A program made the translations under genes and the position numbers. Of a DNA stretch of 64,000 bases, positions 45,398-55,517 are shown one piece after another. The DNA comes from Desulfobacula sp. (GTDB lineage Bacteria > Desulfobacterota > Desulfobacteria > Desulfobacterales > Desulfobacteraceae). Location of the stretch: contig NZ_JAQYWD010000032.1 in NCBI RefSeq assembly GCF_030145145.1, positions 1-64,000 on the forward strand, in the 5' to 3' direction. The notes below the pieces were generated by a model. The model was not told the origin of the DNA. It did no database searches and saw only the letters and a program-made list of their open reading frames with translations. The first letter of the stretch is position 1. Each line of letters starts with the position of its first letter.

Positions 45398-46516
45398 ATG
45401 AAACCAAATCAGACAGACTGCCTGGCCAATTCAAGCTGCCCCAATGATACCGCTATTTTCAAGGCCATTGGCCGAACCATTCTGGAATTCCATCTGCTGG
45501 CACCCGGGGACAGGGTTTTGGCTGCCGTATCCGGTGGTCCGGATTCTGTTGCCCTGGTATTGTCCCTTTTGGCCTTCAAGGAAAAATATGCCTTAACCAT
45601 TGGTATTGCCCATATGAACCACCGGCTTCGGGGCGAAGAATCCCTGAGGGACAACACCTTTGTACAAGCCCTTGCCGACAAACTGGACCTGCCGTTTCAC
45701 GGTGAACGAGTTAACGTCAAGGCATATGCCAAAACACATCGACTATCCCTTGAAGAGGCTGGCCGGGACGTCAGGTACCGTTTCTTTGAACAGGTTGCAG
45801 ACCGTCATGGATACACAAAAATCGCCACAGGTCACAACAAAGATGACAATGCCGAGCTGGTATTGATGAACCTGTTAAGGGGAGCCGGCCCCAAAGGGCT
45901 TTCCGGAATCCCGACCCTGAGGGACGGCAAATATATCCGGCCCTTGATCCGGGTTACAAAAAACCAGATCCTGGATTTCTTAACAGTCGAAAACCATGCC
46001 TACGTGTTTGATTCGTCCAATACCGACATGGCGTATTTAAGAAATAAAATCCGGTACGCCCTGATACCCCATCTCCAGTCGGAATACAATCCAAAAATCA
46101 TTGATGCCCTTGACAGACTGAGCCATATCCTCAGACAGGAAGAAGCGTTTTGGAACACGGAAACCGACAAACAATTTAACCGGTGTTTGATTAAAACAGA
46201 AACCTCTGCCATTGTCTTTTCAAAACCCCGGATGGCCGCCCTTCATCCTGCCCTTTTAAACCGGATATTCAGAAAGGCCATTGAAAAGGTTAAACATAAT
46301 TTAAAGCGCATTTCCCTGACCCATATCAATGACCTGGTGCAATTTTGTTTTCATGCTTCCACCGGTACCAGCCTGGACCTGCCCGGCCAGATAAGAATTT
46401 ACAAACAAAAAGAGGTCATCATCATTAAAAAAGAGGACCGTCCCTTAAGGGAAATCGGAAGAAAAGAGAAGCAATCAAGGCAGATAACCCGGAAAAAACA
46501 AACCAGAGACCAGTAA
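45398..46516 (+). CDS. tilS: tRNA(Ile)-lysidine synthase
   Basis: The enzyme adds lysine to C34 of the AUA-reading tRNA-Ile. The PP-loop AAVSGGPDSVALVLSL appears at about residue 45, followed by IGIAHMNHRLRGEES and ATGHNKDDNAELVLMNLLRG, all typical of TilS. The 372 residues include the substrate-binding middle domain; the C-terminal domain is short. It lies upstream of ftsH, a common bacterial neighbourhood. Confidence 0.93.
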   Translation: MKPNQTDCLANSSCPNDTAIFKAIGRTILEFHLLAPGDRVLAAVSGGPDSVALVLSLLAFKEKYALTIGIAHMNHRLRGEESLRDNTFVQALADKLDLPFHGERVNVKAYAKTHRLSLEEAGRDVRYRFFEQVADRHGYTKIATGHNKDDNAELVLMNLLRGAGPKGLSGIPTLRDGKYIRPLIRVTKNQILDFLTVENHAYVFDSSNTDMAYLRNKIRYALIPHLQSEYNPKIIDALDRLSHILRQEEAFWNTETDKQFNRCLIKTETSAIVFSKPRMAALHPALLNRIFRKAIEKVKHNLKRISLTHINDLVQFCFHASTGTSLDLPGQIRIYKQKEVIIIKKEDRPLREIGRKEKQSRQITRKKQTRDQ

Positions 46517-46672
46517 AACTTTTTCTTGTATATTCAAATTTTATGTTTATATATTATGTAGTTTTAAAAATATAACAGATATCAGTTTATCGTCGGAATT
46601 TGCAAACCAAACCCACGTGTACTGATAACCTTACAATGCTCGGATTTCTAAAAAAAAAGGAAAGGAAAAGCC

Positions 46673-48664
46673 TTGAATCAATTTTATAAAAACATTTCCC
46701 TTTGGCTGGTGATTGTTCTGATGATGGTCATGCTGTACAATATCTTTAATCAGCAGCAAACCGGACAACCGGATGTCGGGTATTCGGAATTCCTTGCAAT
46801 GGTCGAGGAAGGCCGGGTCCAGAGTGTCGTGATCCAGGGTAAGGATTTATATCTCACCGATGCCAGTGGTGCCCGGTATAAAAGTTTTGCTCCGGATGAT
46901 GCTGAACTGATCGGTATCCTACGTTCCAAAGGGGTGGCAATTAAAGCCAAACCACCGTCTGAAAACTCCTGGTTCATGTCCATCATCGTCTCCTGGCTGC
47001 CCATGATTGTCCTCATTGGTGTGTGGATCTTTTTTATGCGCCAGATGCAGGGAGGGGCCGGCGGCGGTAAGGCCATGTCTTTTGGAAAAAGCCGGGCACG
47101 GCTCCTGGATGATAAGGGAGAAAAAGTCACCTTTGCCAATGTCGAGGGGATTGATGAGGCCAAAGCAGAATTGACCGAGGTGGTTGATTTTCTGAAAAAC
47201 CCAACAAAATATACACGCCTGGGCGGACGAATTCCCAAAGGGGTGTTGCTGGTGGGAAATCCGGGAACTGGAAAAACCCTCTTGTCAAGAGCGGTTGCCG
47301 GAGAAGCAGGGGTCCCGTTTTTTACCATCAGCGGGTCTGATTTTGTTGAAATGTTTGTGGGAGTCGGTGCCTCAAGGGTGAGGGATCTTTTTGCCCAGGG
47401 CAAAAAAAATGCCCCCTGTATCATATTTATCGATGAAATTGATGCGGTGGGACGTCAGAGAGGCGCGGGCATGGGCGGAGGACATGATGAAAGAGAACAG
47501 ACCCTGAACCAGCTGCTGGTGGAAATGGACGGATTTGAATCCAATGAAGGGGTGATCCTTATGGCCGCGACAAACCGGCCGGATGTTCTGGACCCTGCTC
47601 TGCTTCGCCCGGGACGATTTGACCGTCAGGTCGTGGTGGACATGCCCGATATTAAGGGACGGGAAGGTATTTTGCGGGTTCACATGAAAAAAACGCCCCT
47701 GGCCAATGATGTGGATCCGGTGATCCTGGCCAAAGGCACCCCCGGGTTTTCCGGTGCGGATCTTGAAAACCTTGTGAACGAAGCAGCACTCCTGGCAGCC
47801 AAGCGTGACCATGAAAAATTGAGCATGAAGGATTTTGAAGACTCAAAAGACAAAGTGTATATGGGGCTTGAAAGAAAATCCAAGGTGATCAAGGAAGAAG
47901 ACAAAAAAACCACCGCGTATCACGAAGCCGGCCATGCCCTTGTGGCAAGGTTTCTGCCCTATACAGATGCGATCAATAAAATCACCATTATTCCCCGGGG
48001 AAGGGCTGCCGGGGTCACCTGGTTTCTGCCTGAAGAAGGGGACTTTAAATATAAGGACCAGCTTGAAAATGAGTTGGCCATTGCCTTTGGTGGCCGTGTG
48101 GCTGAAGACCTCATTTTCAAACGAATCAGTACGGGTGCATCCAATGATATTAAACAGGCGACCAAGCTGGCCAACAGTATGATCAGAACCTTTGGCATGA
48201 GTGATAATCTGTCCCCCCTTTCCTATGAAAACCATGATGAAAACATTTTCATCGGACGTGAAATGACCCAGGCCAAAGCCTATTCCGAAGAAACCGCCAG
48301 AAAAATTGATGCTGAGGTTTCCCTGATCATTGACCGGGCATATCAAACCGCGAAAAAGACGTTAGAAGAAAACATCGACATTCTTCATGAATTATCCGTT
48401 CTGCTGATTGAAAAAGAAACGATTTTAGGACATGAACTGGATGCTATCATCACCTCCCTGCGACCTAATTTTGATTTTTTCGGCAAAAAAAATGTCTTTA
48501 CAACGCCTAAACCCCCGGTTGAACCCGAAAATCAAACCGCATCCGGGGGAGACGACAACGACAGCGTTGACAGTGTTGACGAAGATGAAAATTCAGACAA
48601 TCAAGCGTCTTCTGAAGCAGAGGATCAACCATCGGATGACACAGATACCCGGAAATCTGAGTAG
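46673..48664 (+). CDS. ftsH: ATP-dependent zinc metalloprotease FtsH
   Basis: This membrane-bound AAA+ protease degrades misfolded and regulatory proteins. It starts with TTG 46673 behind ggaaagga. Two membrane segments (about 5-25 and 103-123) flank a small periplasmic domain. The AAA module has Walker A GNPGTGKT, Walker [12 protein letters not shown] and the SRH region; the zinc site is HEAGHAL with a later Glu. The 663-residue length is usual; the last 50 residues are strongly acidic. folP follows after 10 bases. Confidence 0.95.
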   Translation: MNQFYKNISLWLVIVLMMVMLYNIFNQQQTGQPDVGYSEFLAMVEEGRVQSVVIQGKDLYLTDASGARYKSFAPDDAELIGILRSKGVAIKAKPPSENSWFMSIIVSWLPMIVLIGVWIFFMRQMQGGAGGGKAMSFGKSRARLLDDKGEKVTFANVEGIDEAKAELTEVVDFLKNPTKYTRLGGRIPKGVLLVGNPGTGKTLLSRAVAGEAGVPFFTISGSDFVEMFVGVGASRVRDLFAQGKKNAPCIIFIDEIDAVGRQRGAGMGGGHDEREQTLNQLLVEMDGFESNEGVILMAATNRPDVLDPALLRPGRFDRQVVVDMPDIKGREGILRVHMKKTPLANDVDPVILAKGTPGFSGADLENLVNEAALLAAKRDHEKLSMKDFEDSKDKVYMGLERKSKVIKEEDKKTTAYHEAGHALVARFLPYTDAINKITIIPRGRAAGVTWFLPEEGDFKYKDQLENELAIAFGGRVAEDLIFKRISTGASNDIKQATKLANSMIRTFGMSDNLSPLSYENHDENIFIGREMTQAKAYSEETARKIDAEVSLIIDRAYQTAKKTLEENIDILHELSVLLIEKETILGHELDAIITSLRPNFDFFGKKNVFTTPKPPVEPENQTASGGDDNDSVDSVDEDENSDNQASSEAEDQPSDDTDTRKSE

Positions 48665-48674
48665 GGGGTTCCTC

Positions 48675-49547
48675 ATGCCGATACAGCCATACACACTTGA
48701 ATTTGACAAATTCCAACTGGAACTGGGGTCTCAAACCTGCATTATGGGCATTTTAAATGCAACACCGGATTCTTTTTCCGATGGTGGCAGATTCGACACC
48801 TATGAAACAGCCGTCGCCCAGGGGATAAAACTGGTTGAAGAGGGTGCCCATATTCTTGATATTGGTGGCGAATCATCACGGCCATTTTCAAGTCCCGTCT
48901 CGGAGCAGGAAGAACTGGACCGGGTCATACCGGTCATTGAAACGCTTTCAAAACGGATTGATGTGCCCATTTCCATTGATACGGTAAAATCCAATGTGGC
49001 CCGGGAGGCGCTCAATGCCGGTGCTGCCATCATCAATGACATCACTGCCTTTGAAAAAGATCCGGCCATGGCGGATCTTGCCGCACAAAAGGATGTGCCC
49101 GTGGTGCTGATGCACATGAAAGGGACCCCTGAAACCATGCAGGTGAGCCCGGATTATGATGATTTAATGTTGGAAATCACCCGCTATCTTTCGCTACGGG
49201 CCGCCTATGCCATGGAAAAGGGTATCCAGAAAAAAAATATCATTCTTGATCCGGGAATCGGTTTCGGAAAAACCATTGAACATAATCTGGTTCTCATCAA
49301 TCATCTGGATAAAATTTGCTCCCTGGGCTATCCGGTTCTCCTGGGGCCGTCTCGAAAATCTTTTATTCAGCATATCCTGACCCAGGAAGATCCCGCCCCA
49401 GTGGGTCCGGATAATATCAAGGTGGAATACGGTACGTTGGCGGCTGTTGCCGTTTCCATTCTGAACGGGGCGCACATTGTCAGGGTCCATGATGTTGAGC
49501 GCTTGACCGCTTTTACCCGTATCCTAGATTCGATCAGGAATGCATAA
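48675..49547 (+). CDS. folP: Dihydropteroate synthase
   Basis: Joins p-aminobenzoate to the pterin diphosphate in folate synthesis. ATG 48675 lies behind a G-rich site and the frame upstream overlaps ftsH, so the longer frame is rejected. The 290-residue TIM barrel has GILNATPDSFSDGGRF, LDIGGESSRPF and DPGIGFGKT, plus GPSRKSFI, which together hold the pterin and sulfonamide sites. Its end overlaps the next gene by 8 bases, so the pair is coupled. Confidence 0.95.
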   Translation: MPIQPYTLEFDKFQLELGSQTCIMGILNATPDSFSDGGRFDTYETAVAQGIKLVEEGAHILDIGGESSRPFSSPVSEQEELDRVIPVIETLSKRIDVPISIDTVKSNVAREALNAGAAIINDITAFEKDPAMADLAAQKDVPVVLMHMKGTPETMQVSPDYDDLMLEITRYLSLRAAYAMEKGIQKKNIILDPGIGFGKTIEHNLVLINHLDKICSLGYPVLLGPSRKSFIQHILTQEDPAPVGPDNIKVEYGTLAAVAVSILNGAHIVRVHDVERLTAFTRILDSIRNA

Positions 49548-50478
49548 GCTTCCGCTTTGTGGCGCCATATATATTCTCTTGTTCATCCCCCTTCTTTTTT
49601 GTCTCGCCGGCTGCACCACAGAGCCGGTTGAGACCGATCTTTTACTGCCTGTGGATTTTTCCAATGTACCGGAACATATGGTGTTGACCAACTTCAACAC
49701 CGATAAAATTGAAATCAGAATCCAGGCAAACCCAAAATCCATAGACCTCATGAACAAAGAAAATACCCGCTACCCGGTGGATCTCTATACAGACCTTGAA
49801 TTTGATCCGGCAGGCGATTCCGACTCCATTGAGCCCGGTGCATATCTGATTCCGGTGGAAGAGAAACGAATTCCCATGAACCCTGCCATAAAAATTCTGA
49901 CAATAACCCCCTCTTACCTGAGTGTTCAACTTGAACGAAAAATGAAAAAATCCTTTAAGATATCCGTTCCTTACATTGGCGTACCCGCCAAAGGCTATAT
50001 CGCACTGGATGCGGCCACAGAGCCCTCCAGTGTCGAATTAACCGGCGCTGCCCCCTTGATTGAGGCCATCAGGGAGTTAAAGACAAAACCCATTGATCTT
50101 ACAAATGCCAATGAAAATTTCAAAAAAGAGATCCCTTTGGATCTGGACAACCCATCCCTCATTTCCTCATCAGATCCGATTATTATTGTCACCATCCCGA
50201 TTCAGCAGCAGCTGGTGTCAAAATCCATTGAAAATATTCCCATCCAGGTATGGAATTCACCCTTCAGGGTCACCATCGAGCCGTCCCATATAACCATTCG
50301 GGTCAAGGGCCCCTTTGAAACGTTGAACCATAAGGAAACCATGGATCAAATCTATTCGTTTATCAACCTTAACGGTTTGAAAAAGGGGGTATATGCCCGG
50401 CATGCCCATATTAACATACCCGTGGGTCTGATGATGACCGATGCAGTTCCACAAGTATTTACCGTAAAAATAGAATAA
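49540..50478 (+). CDS. YbbR-domain (CdaR-like) lipoprotein
   Basis: The 312-residue protein starts with a lipoprotein signal ending LLFCLAGC (Cys25). The rest shows repeated YbbR-type strands such as IEIRIQANPKSIDLMN and FRVTIEPSHITIRVKGP. In many bacteria such a protein (CdaR) follows the diadenylate cyclase gene cdaA and regulates it. Here folP overlaps it directly and no cdaA is present in the window. It may act in the envelope without that partner, or the cyclase is elsewhere. Confidence 0.72.
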   Translation: MHKLPLCGAIYILLFIPLLFCLAGCTTEPVETDLLLPVDFSNVPEHMVLTNFNTDKIEIRIQANPKSIDLMNKENTRYPVDLYTDLEFDPAGDSDSIEPGAYLIPVEEKRIPMNPAIKILTITPSYLSVQLERKMKKSFKISVPYIGVPAKGYIALDAATEPSSVELTGAAPLIEAIRELKTKPIDLTNANENFKKEIPLDLDNPSLISSSDPIIIVTIPIQQQLVSKSIENIPIQVWNSPFRVTIEPSHITIRVKGPFETLNHKETMDQIYSFINLNGLKKGVYARHAHINIPVGLMMTDAVPQVFTVKIE

Positions 50479-50489
50479 AGGAGACCCCC

Positions 50490-51266
50490 ATGCTTCTCGT
50501 GATTGACGTAGGAAACACCAATACCGTCATTGGTATTTATGACGGTGATGTCCTCAAATATGACTGGCGGATAAGAACCATCCGGGATTCCACAGCAGAT
50601 GAATTCAACGTGCTGGCCAACGCCCTTTTTTCCGACAAGGGCGTCATTCGGTCAGACATTGAAAAAACCGTTATTTCATCGGTTGTTCCGTCTGCCGTGC
50701 CTATCTTGAATGCCTTTTGTGAAAAATATCTCAACTTGACTCCCTTATGGATAAATGCCGATTCGGTAAAGCAGCTGATGCCCATTCTCTATCATAACCC
50801 CGACGAAGTGGGAGCAGACCGGATTGTCAATGCAGTGGCTGCCTATAAAAAGTATCAGACCTGTCTGATTATTATTGATTTCGGGACAGCCACCACATTT
50901 GATGTGATTTCCGAAAAAGGTGAATACCTTGGCGGCGCCATCGTACCCGGGGTCATGATTTCTGCGGAGGCGCTTTCTCAAAAAGCGTCCAGGCTGCCCC
51001 GGGTCGAAATATTCAAGGCCCCGGAAAAGGTCATCGGCAAAAACACCCTTGACAGCATCAAGTCCGGCATCATTTATGGCAATGCGGCAATGGTGGACGG
51101 GATGGTGGAACGGATGACAAGTGAGATGAAGGCTTCTCCCCGGATACTGGCCACGGGGGGCCTGGCACCATTGATATCGGGATTATCCAAAACCATTGAA
51201 GCCGTGGAACAATCCCTTACCCTTGAAGGGTTAAAAATCATCAGCAATAAAATCCAAATGGGGTAA
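50490..51266 (+). CDS. coaX: Type III pantothenate kinase
   Basis: Performs the first step of coenzyme A synthesis in species lacking CoaA. The 258-residue ASKHA-fold enzyme has LLVIDVGNTNTVIGIYDG (phosphate loop), GADRIVNA, IDFGTATTFDV and GGAIVPGV. AAAGGAG precedes ATG 50490. It lies in the ftsH-folP-ybbR run, with only 11 bases after ybbR. Confidence 0.95.
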   Translation: MLLVIDVGNTNTVIGIYDGDVLKYDWRIRTIRDSTADEFNVLANALFSDKGVIRSDIEKTVISSVVPSAVPILNAFCEKYLNLTPLWINADSVKQLMPILYHNPDEVGADRIVNAVAAYKKYQTCLIIIDFGTATTFDVISEKGEYLGGAIVPGVMISAEALSQKASRLPRVEIFKAPEKVIGKNTLDSIKSGIIYGNAAMVDGMVERMTSEMKASPRILATGGLAPLISGLSKTIEAVEQSLTLEGLKIISNKIQMG

Positions 51267-51276
51267 TAGTTCCAGT

Positions 51277-52527
51277 ATGCGCACAATACCACACCGATAT
51301 CTGAACACGCTGATCCTTTTCACTGTCCTCCTGTTTTTTTATGGGTGTCCCCGGGCCTTTGCCCTTGATCCAAAAGAGGTCCTAGTCATTGCCAACTTGA
51401 ATGCAGCCAAGAGCAAAGGACTGGCACTCTATTACATGGAAAAAAGGCAGATCCCTAAAAAAAATCTGGTGTTAGTGTTCATGACGGATAAAGAGACCTG
51501 CACACGGGACGAATATGAACGAAAAGCCCTGCCGCCCATCCGGCGGTTTCTCCATCAAAACACCGATATCCGGGCCTTGGTCACCCTCTTTGGTGTCCCG
51601 TTAAAAATTTCTTCTCCAGGGAAAACACCCGGGGAACAAGCAGAATTGCAGCAGATGGAATTGAAAAAAAAAACCATGGAAGATCAGTTGAACGACACCT
51701 CCTTCACGGATGCAACCGCCAGACGGGAAAAGCAGAAAGAATTATCAGCCCTGAAAAAAAACAGGGCCGAGTTCCTGCGGAAAATTGACAAGCTGGCTTC
51801 ATTTGATTCTGAATTATCCCTGATTAAAAAAGACCCCTATGACCTTAATATGTGGCTGCCCAATCCCTATTACCTGGGCTTCAAAAACCAAAAAACCGCA
51901 ATAAAGAAAGCAGATGTCTTGATGACAAGCCGTCTTGACGGTGCCGATGAGACCATCGTGAAACGGATCATAAACGATAGTATTGAAGCTGAAAAAACCG
52001 GCTTAAACGGATCCGCGTATTTTGATGCCCGGTGGAAAGATCCAGGGGAACGCAACGTTTCAGGATATGGCTTTTACGACAAATCCATTCATCAGGCATC
52101 CCAATGGCTGGCCCGTAAAAATCAGATGACGGTTGTCCTGAATGACGATACGACCCTGTTCCAGAAAGGCGAATGCCCTGATGCAGCACTCTATTGCGGA
52201 TGGTACAGCCTGGCCAGATACATTGATGCCTTTTCCTGGGCAAAGGGGTCCGTGGGATTTCATATTGCCAGTTCAGAATGTGCCACATTAAAGGGAGAAA
52301 CCAGCCAGGTCTGGTGTAAACGAATGCTGGATAAGGGCATTGCCGCCACCATCGGTCCTGTGGGAGAACCCTATGTCCAATCCTTTCCCGTACCGGAAAT
52401 TTTCTTTCACTATTTAACGGAAGGGTATCTTACGCTGGCTGAATCCTATCTCATCAGCCTGCCTTACCTGTCCTGGAAAATGGTGCTGATTGGTGACCCC
52501 TTATACAGGTTAAATCTAAACCCATGA
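51277..52527 (+). CDS. Exported protein of the TIGR03790 type
   Basis: The 416-residue protein has a signal peptide (to about ALA, residue 30). It then reads DPKEVLVIANLNAAKSKGLA and MEKRQIPKKNLVLV, the family opening, followed by LVTLFGVPLKI. A charged coiled segment (about 125-165) is inserted. The C-terminal part has AATIGPVGEPYVQSFP and ESYLISLPYLSWKMVLIGDP. The family is of unknown function and found in diverse bacteria. Its stop overlaps the next start (ATGA at 52524), so it is coupled to the patatin gene. Confidence 0.7.
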   Translation: MRTIPHRYLNTLILFTVLLFFYGCPRAFALDPKEVLVIANLNAAKSKGLALYYMEKRQIPKKNLVLVFMTDKETCTRDEYERKALPPIRRFLHQNTDIRALVTLFGVPLKISSPGKTPGEQAELQQMELKKKTMEDQLNDTSFTDATARREKQKELSALKKNRAEFLRKIDKLASFDSELSLIKKDPYDLNMWLPNPYYLGFKNQKTAIKKADVLMTSRLDGADETIVKRIINDSIEAEKTGLNGSAYFDARWKDPGERNVSGYGFYDKSIHQASQWLARKNQMTVVLNDDTTLFQKGECPDAALYCGWYSLARYIDAFSWAKGSVGFHIASSECATLKGETSQVWCKRMLDKGIAATIGPVGEPYVQSFPVPEIFFHYLTEGYLTLAESYLISLPYLSWKMVLIGDPLYRLNLNP

Positions 52528-54464
52528 AGACCCCGGACCAACAAATAGACCTTGAGTATTTTCTAAAAAAGGTTCCCCTGTTTTCTTCCATCCCGGATTC
52601 ACAAATCAGTGACATCGCCGCATGCTTCCATTTTGCCGAATTTAAAAAAGATGTCATTGTTTTCCAGCAGGGAGACTTAAGCGATGCCATGTATATCATC
52701 CGTTCCGGGGCTGTTCTCATCCATTCTGAAAAGGACAATGAGATCTTGTTTCAAACCGAACTCAGACGGGGAGATTTCTTTGGTGAAATGGCATTATTGT
52801 CCGATCTGCCAAGGAATGCAACTGTCACCGCAAGTCTGGATGCCAGCCTCTTCTATTTGAAAAAAAATGATTTTGAAACGCATTTATCTAAAAACAAACA
52901 TGTTGGATTATATTTAAGCCGCCTCTATGCCCGGCGGTTATCCATGAATTTTGAAAATGAGACCATTCGACCCAAGCCTTTTTTTTATACCCTTTCCGCC
53001 ACTGATCCGGGCCTGGGTCTCGCCCATTTCCTGTATTCCATGTCCTATCATATTTCAACCGAGTCCCCCCAGAAAGTCCTGGTCGTGGAGCCCCATCTTG
53101 AACTTGACAGCATCATGCAAAAATTCGATCTTGACATCATTCCCTGCCCGGACGAAACACTGTTTGGCCTGCTGCCGGCGAACGTCTATACCCCCCGTGA
53201 TTTTAAATGGTTCCATCATTCATCAGGTTTTTCCGTTTTACAGGTCAACAAAGGGTTTAATGACGGTCTGGTGCCGGTGTTGCCCCTTTTGATGGAAAGT
53301 TTCAAATCCCGGTATGACCTGGTTATTTTCAGCCTTGCCCACTATTCTGGTCGACTTGAACAACAGGCCGTCAGACTCTGCGATAAAAATCTGTTGCTGA
53401 TCAATAACACAAAACAAGCACTGCCAAGGGTAAAACAGACGCTTGCCCGGCTGGAAGAAAAAACGGGTAAGGGACTTGACCGGATTCGGGTCGGGGTCAG
53501 TCATCTTTGCGGGTCCATCGGCATTGCAAGGGCAGATCTTAAACAGGCCCTCAATCTTTCTGAAACCCCTCAAATATGGGTGGACAGATCCGATAAAGCC
53601 TTAAAGGATCAAATTGATACCCAAAAACAATTTCCCATCAAGGGGGCCAGAGCCGTTGCCAGGGAAATAGCGGGTGTCAGAATCGGGCTGGCATTAGGGG
53701 CCGGTGCCGCCCGGGGATGGTCCCATATTGGGGTGTTAAAGGTGCTCCAGGAAAATGGCATACCTATTGACATGATTGCAGGCACGAGCATGGGGGCACT
53801 TGTGGGGGCGATTTTTGCGTCTAAGGGATCTGTGGATCAGTTAAGACGTCATACCATCGACCGGTTTTCCACACGGCACCAGGCCCGGAAAAAAATATTT
53901 GACTATACGCTTCCCTTCCAGGGATTGTTAAAGGGGAGAAAAGCAATGAATCTCGTGGCAGACGCCATCGATCATGCGGATTTCATGGATCTTTTGATTC
54001 CCACCTTTCTGGTGGGGGTTGATATCCGGAAAGGAGAGGAAATTCTCTTTGAAACCGGTGACGTTGCAAAGGCCGTGAGGTCCAGCCTTTCCCTGCCGGC
54101 AGTGTTTGCCCCGTTCAGACACATGGGGCGGTGGATGGTGGATGGGGGACTTTTAAACCCGGTACCCGTTAATATCCTGGAACAAAAAGGGGCGGATAAA
54201 ATCATTGCCGTGTGTGTGGAAAACCAGCGGTCAACATCCCCCCCCGTCACCCGATCCCCCGGCATCATGGAGGTGATCTCGCGAACCATCAGTATTGTTC
54301 ATTCCCGGGCCACCAGCGGCTTTGTTGAAAAATCCGATGTGGTCATCTATCCGGATGTCCAGGGGTTTGCCTGGGATGATTTTCATAAAGGAGAGGTCCT
54401 GATGCAACGGGGCATCCAGGCTTGCCAGGAAGTGCTGGACGATATCAAAACCCTTATCCTATAA
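52524..54464 (+). CDS. Patatin-like phospholipase/esterase with cyclic-nucleotide-binding domain
   Basis: The 646-residue protein begins with a cNMP-binding domain (about 10-130: QGDLSDAMYIIRSG and RRGDFFGEMALLSDLPRNAT). A middle region of about 230 residues has weak P-loop-like folding (VLVVEPHLELDSI) without a Walker motif. The patatin domain (about 385-640) has GAGAARGWSHIGVLK, nucleophile Ser in GTSMGALVGA, and the dyad Asp in VDGGLLNPVPV. It resembles the bacterial relatives of neuropathy target esterase. A strong terminator follows. Confidence 0.9.
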   Translation: MKTPDQQIDLEYFLKKVPLFSSIPDSQISDIAACFHFAEFKKDVIVFQQGDLSDAMYIIRSGAVLIHSEKDNEILFQTELRRGDFFGEMALLSDLPRNATVTASLDASLFYLKKNDFETHLSKNKHVGLYLSRLYARRLSMNFENETIRPKPFFYTLSATDPGLGLAHFLYSMSYHISTESPQKVLVVEPHLELDSIMQKFDLDIIPCPDETLFGLLPANVYTPRDFKWFHHSSGFSVLQVNKGFNDGLVPVLPLLMESFKSRYDLVIFSLAHYSGRLEQQAVRLCDKNLLLINNTKQALPRVKQTLARLEEKTGKGLDRIRVGVSHLCGSIGIARADLKQALNLSETPQIWVDRSDKALKDQIDTQKQFPIKGARAVAREIAGVRIGLALGAGAARGWSHIGVLKVLQENGIPIDMIAGTSMGALVGAIFASKGSVDQLRRHTIDRFSTRHQARKKIFDYTLPFQGLLKGRKAMNLVADAIDHADFMDLLIPTFLVGVDIRKGEEILFETGDVAKAVRSSLSLPAVFAPFRHMGRWMVDGGLLNPVPVNILEQKGADKIIAVCVENQRSTSPPVTRSPGIMEVISRTISIVHSRATSGFVEKSDVVIYPDVQGFAWDDFHKGEVLMQRGIQACQEVLDDIKTLIL

Positions 54465-54485
54465 CCCAGATTCAGGCGGATCCTG

Positions 54486-54539
54486 CCAAGGCTAAGCCCC
54501 AGCGCCTCTTTTGCCAGGGGGCTTAGCCTTGGGTGTTTT
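54486..54539 (+). terminator. Intrinsic terminator after the patatin gene
   Basis: A perfect 15-bp stem (ccaaggctaagcccc at 54486-54500 with its complement at 54518-54532) and a T-rich tail gtgttttc. It ends the ftsH-to-patatin transcription run. Confidence 0.85.
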
Positions 54540-54594
54540 CTTTCAAAAACGGGCATGGTATTTTGATGACTTTTAACACAAGAGGAAAGAATAA

Positions 54595-55305
54595 ATGAGT
54601 TTATTCACGGTTGATACAAAAAAATGTGATAAAGACGGGATTTGTGCCATTGAATGCCCTGCCCATATTATTGAAATGACCGAAGCAGGACCGGTTCCAG
54701 CAGCCAATGCCCAGGAGATCTGCATCAAGTGCGGTCATTGTGTGGCCATCTGTCCCAAAGGGGCCTTCAGTCTGAATTTTTTAGCGCCTGACCAATGTAT
54801 GCCCATCCAAAAGGAACGCATGCTCACGGTGGATCACACCGAGCATTTTTTACGGTCCCGCCGGTCTATCCGGCGATACAGGGAAAAGGCTATTCCAAGG
54901 GAATTATTTAAACGGGCCCTGTCAATTGCCTGCTGTGCTCCCACAGGCAGTAACCGGCAAACCGTCAAATGGCTAATCATCGATAGCCGGGCAGATGTCC
55001 AGAAAATTGCCGGTCATGTGATTGACTGGATGCGATATGTGGTACAAAACCATCCCAAGATTGCCCAGACAATGAACATAGAAACGTTGATCTCTCAATG
55101 GGATAATGGAATCGACCGGATTTGCAGGGATGCCCCCCAGCTGGTATTTGCCTATGGATCGGATGAACAGGGCAGCGGGGCTGCAGATTGCCATACGGCC
55201 CTTGCCTACCTGGAACTTGCCTTGCCCGCCTTTGGCCTTGGCAGTTGCTGGGCCGGGTATGTCAACTATGCGGCCGGCCAGTGGCCCCATCAAATAAATT
55301 TGTAA
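54595..55305 (+). CDS. Ferredoxin-nitroreductase fusion, 3' end truncated
   Basis: The 236-residue protein opens with two 4Fe-4S motifs: CDKDGICAIECP and CIKCGHCVAICP. A nitroreductase domain follows, with RSRRSIRRYREKAIPRELF, APTGSNRQTVKWLIID and LELALPAFGLGSCWAGYV. The family normally runs on for about 35 residues after AAGQWP; here the frame hits TAA after HQINL. The sequence after the stop, in another frame, belongs to a different kind of protein (next feature), so a deletion or fusion joined two gene ends. The FMN-binding end is likely missing. Confidence 0.75.
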   Translation: MSLFTVDTKKCDKDGICAIECPAHIIEMTEAGPVPAANAQEICIKCGHCVAICPKGAFSLNFLAPDQCMPIQKERMLTVDHTEHFLRSRRSIRRYREKAIPRELFKRALSIACCAPTGSNRQTVKWLIIDSRADVQKIAGHVIDWMRYVVQNHPKIAQTMNIETLISQWDNGIDRICRDAPQLVFAYGSDEQGSGAADCHTALAYLELALPAFGLGSCWAGYVNYAAGQWPHQINL

Positions 55306-55517
55306 AATCGCTTCCCCTTGGCAAAATCCCGGATAGAAAAGATTTTATAACTTTCAAAGGCAAAGATGCTGAACGAAAGGCCCTATGGCAAATGGTGGTT
55401 GAGCAAAGCAAGGTGTTGGGAGATGAATTTTTTGAAGCAGTGCAGTCGGAAAAAATCGCTCAGATGGTAACCCCCGCCAAAAAACAGGCAAAACAAATGA
55501 TGAGGGATCATGTATAA
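55290..55517 (+). pseudogene. 3' fragment of an unrelated gene fused behind the nitroreductase
   Basis: Frame +3 relative to the nitroreductase reads FITFKGKDAERKALWQMVVE and QSEKIAQMVTPAKKQ, ending in TAA 55515-55517, eight bases inside the MATE gene. It has protein-like composition but no start of its own other than the nitroreductase shadow. It looks like the C-terminal part of a lost gene, possibly a small flavoprotein. Confidence 0.45.

Noticed and set aside
48432-48674. folP with a long N-terminal extension inside ftsH
   Set aside because: The extension is out-of-frame ftsH sequence; dihydropteroate synthase begins at ATG 48675.
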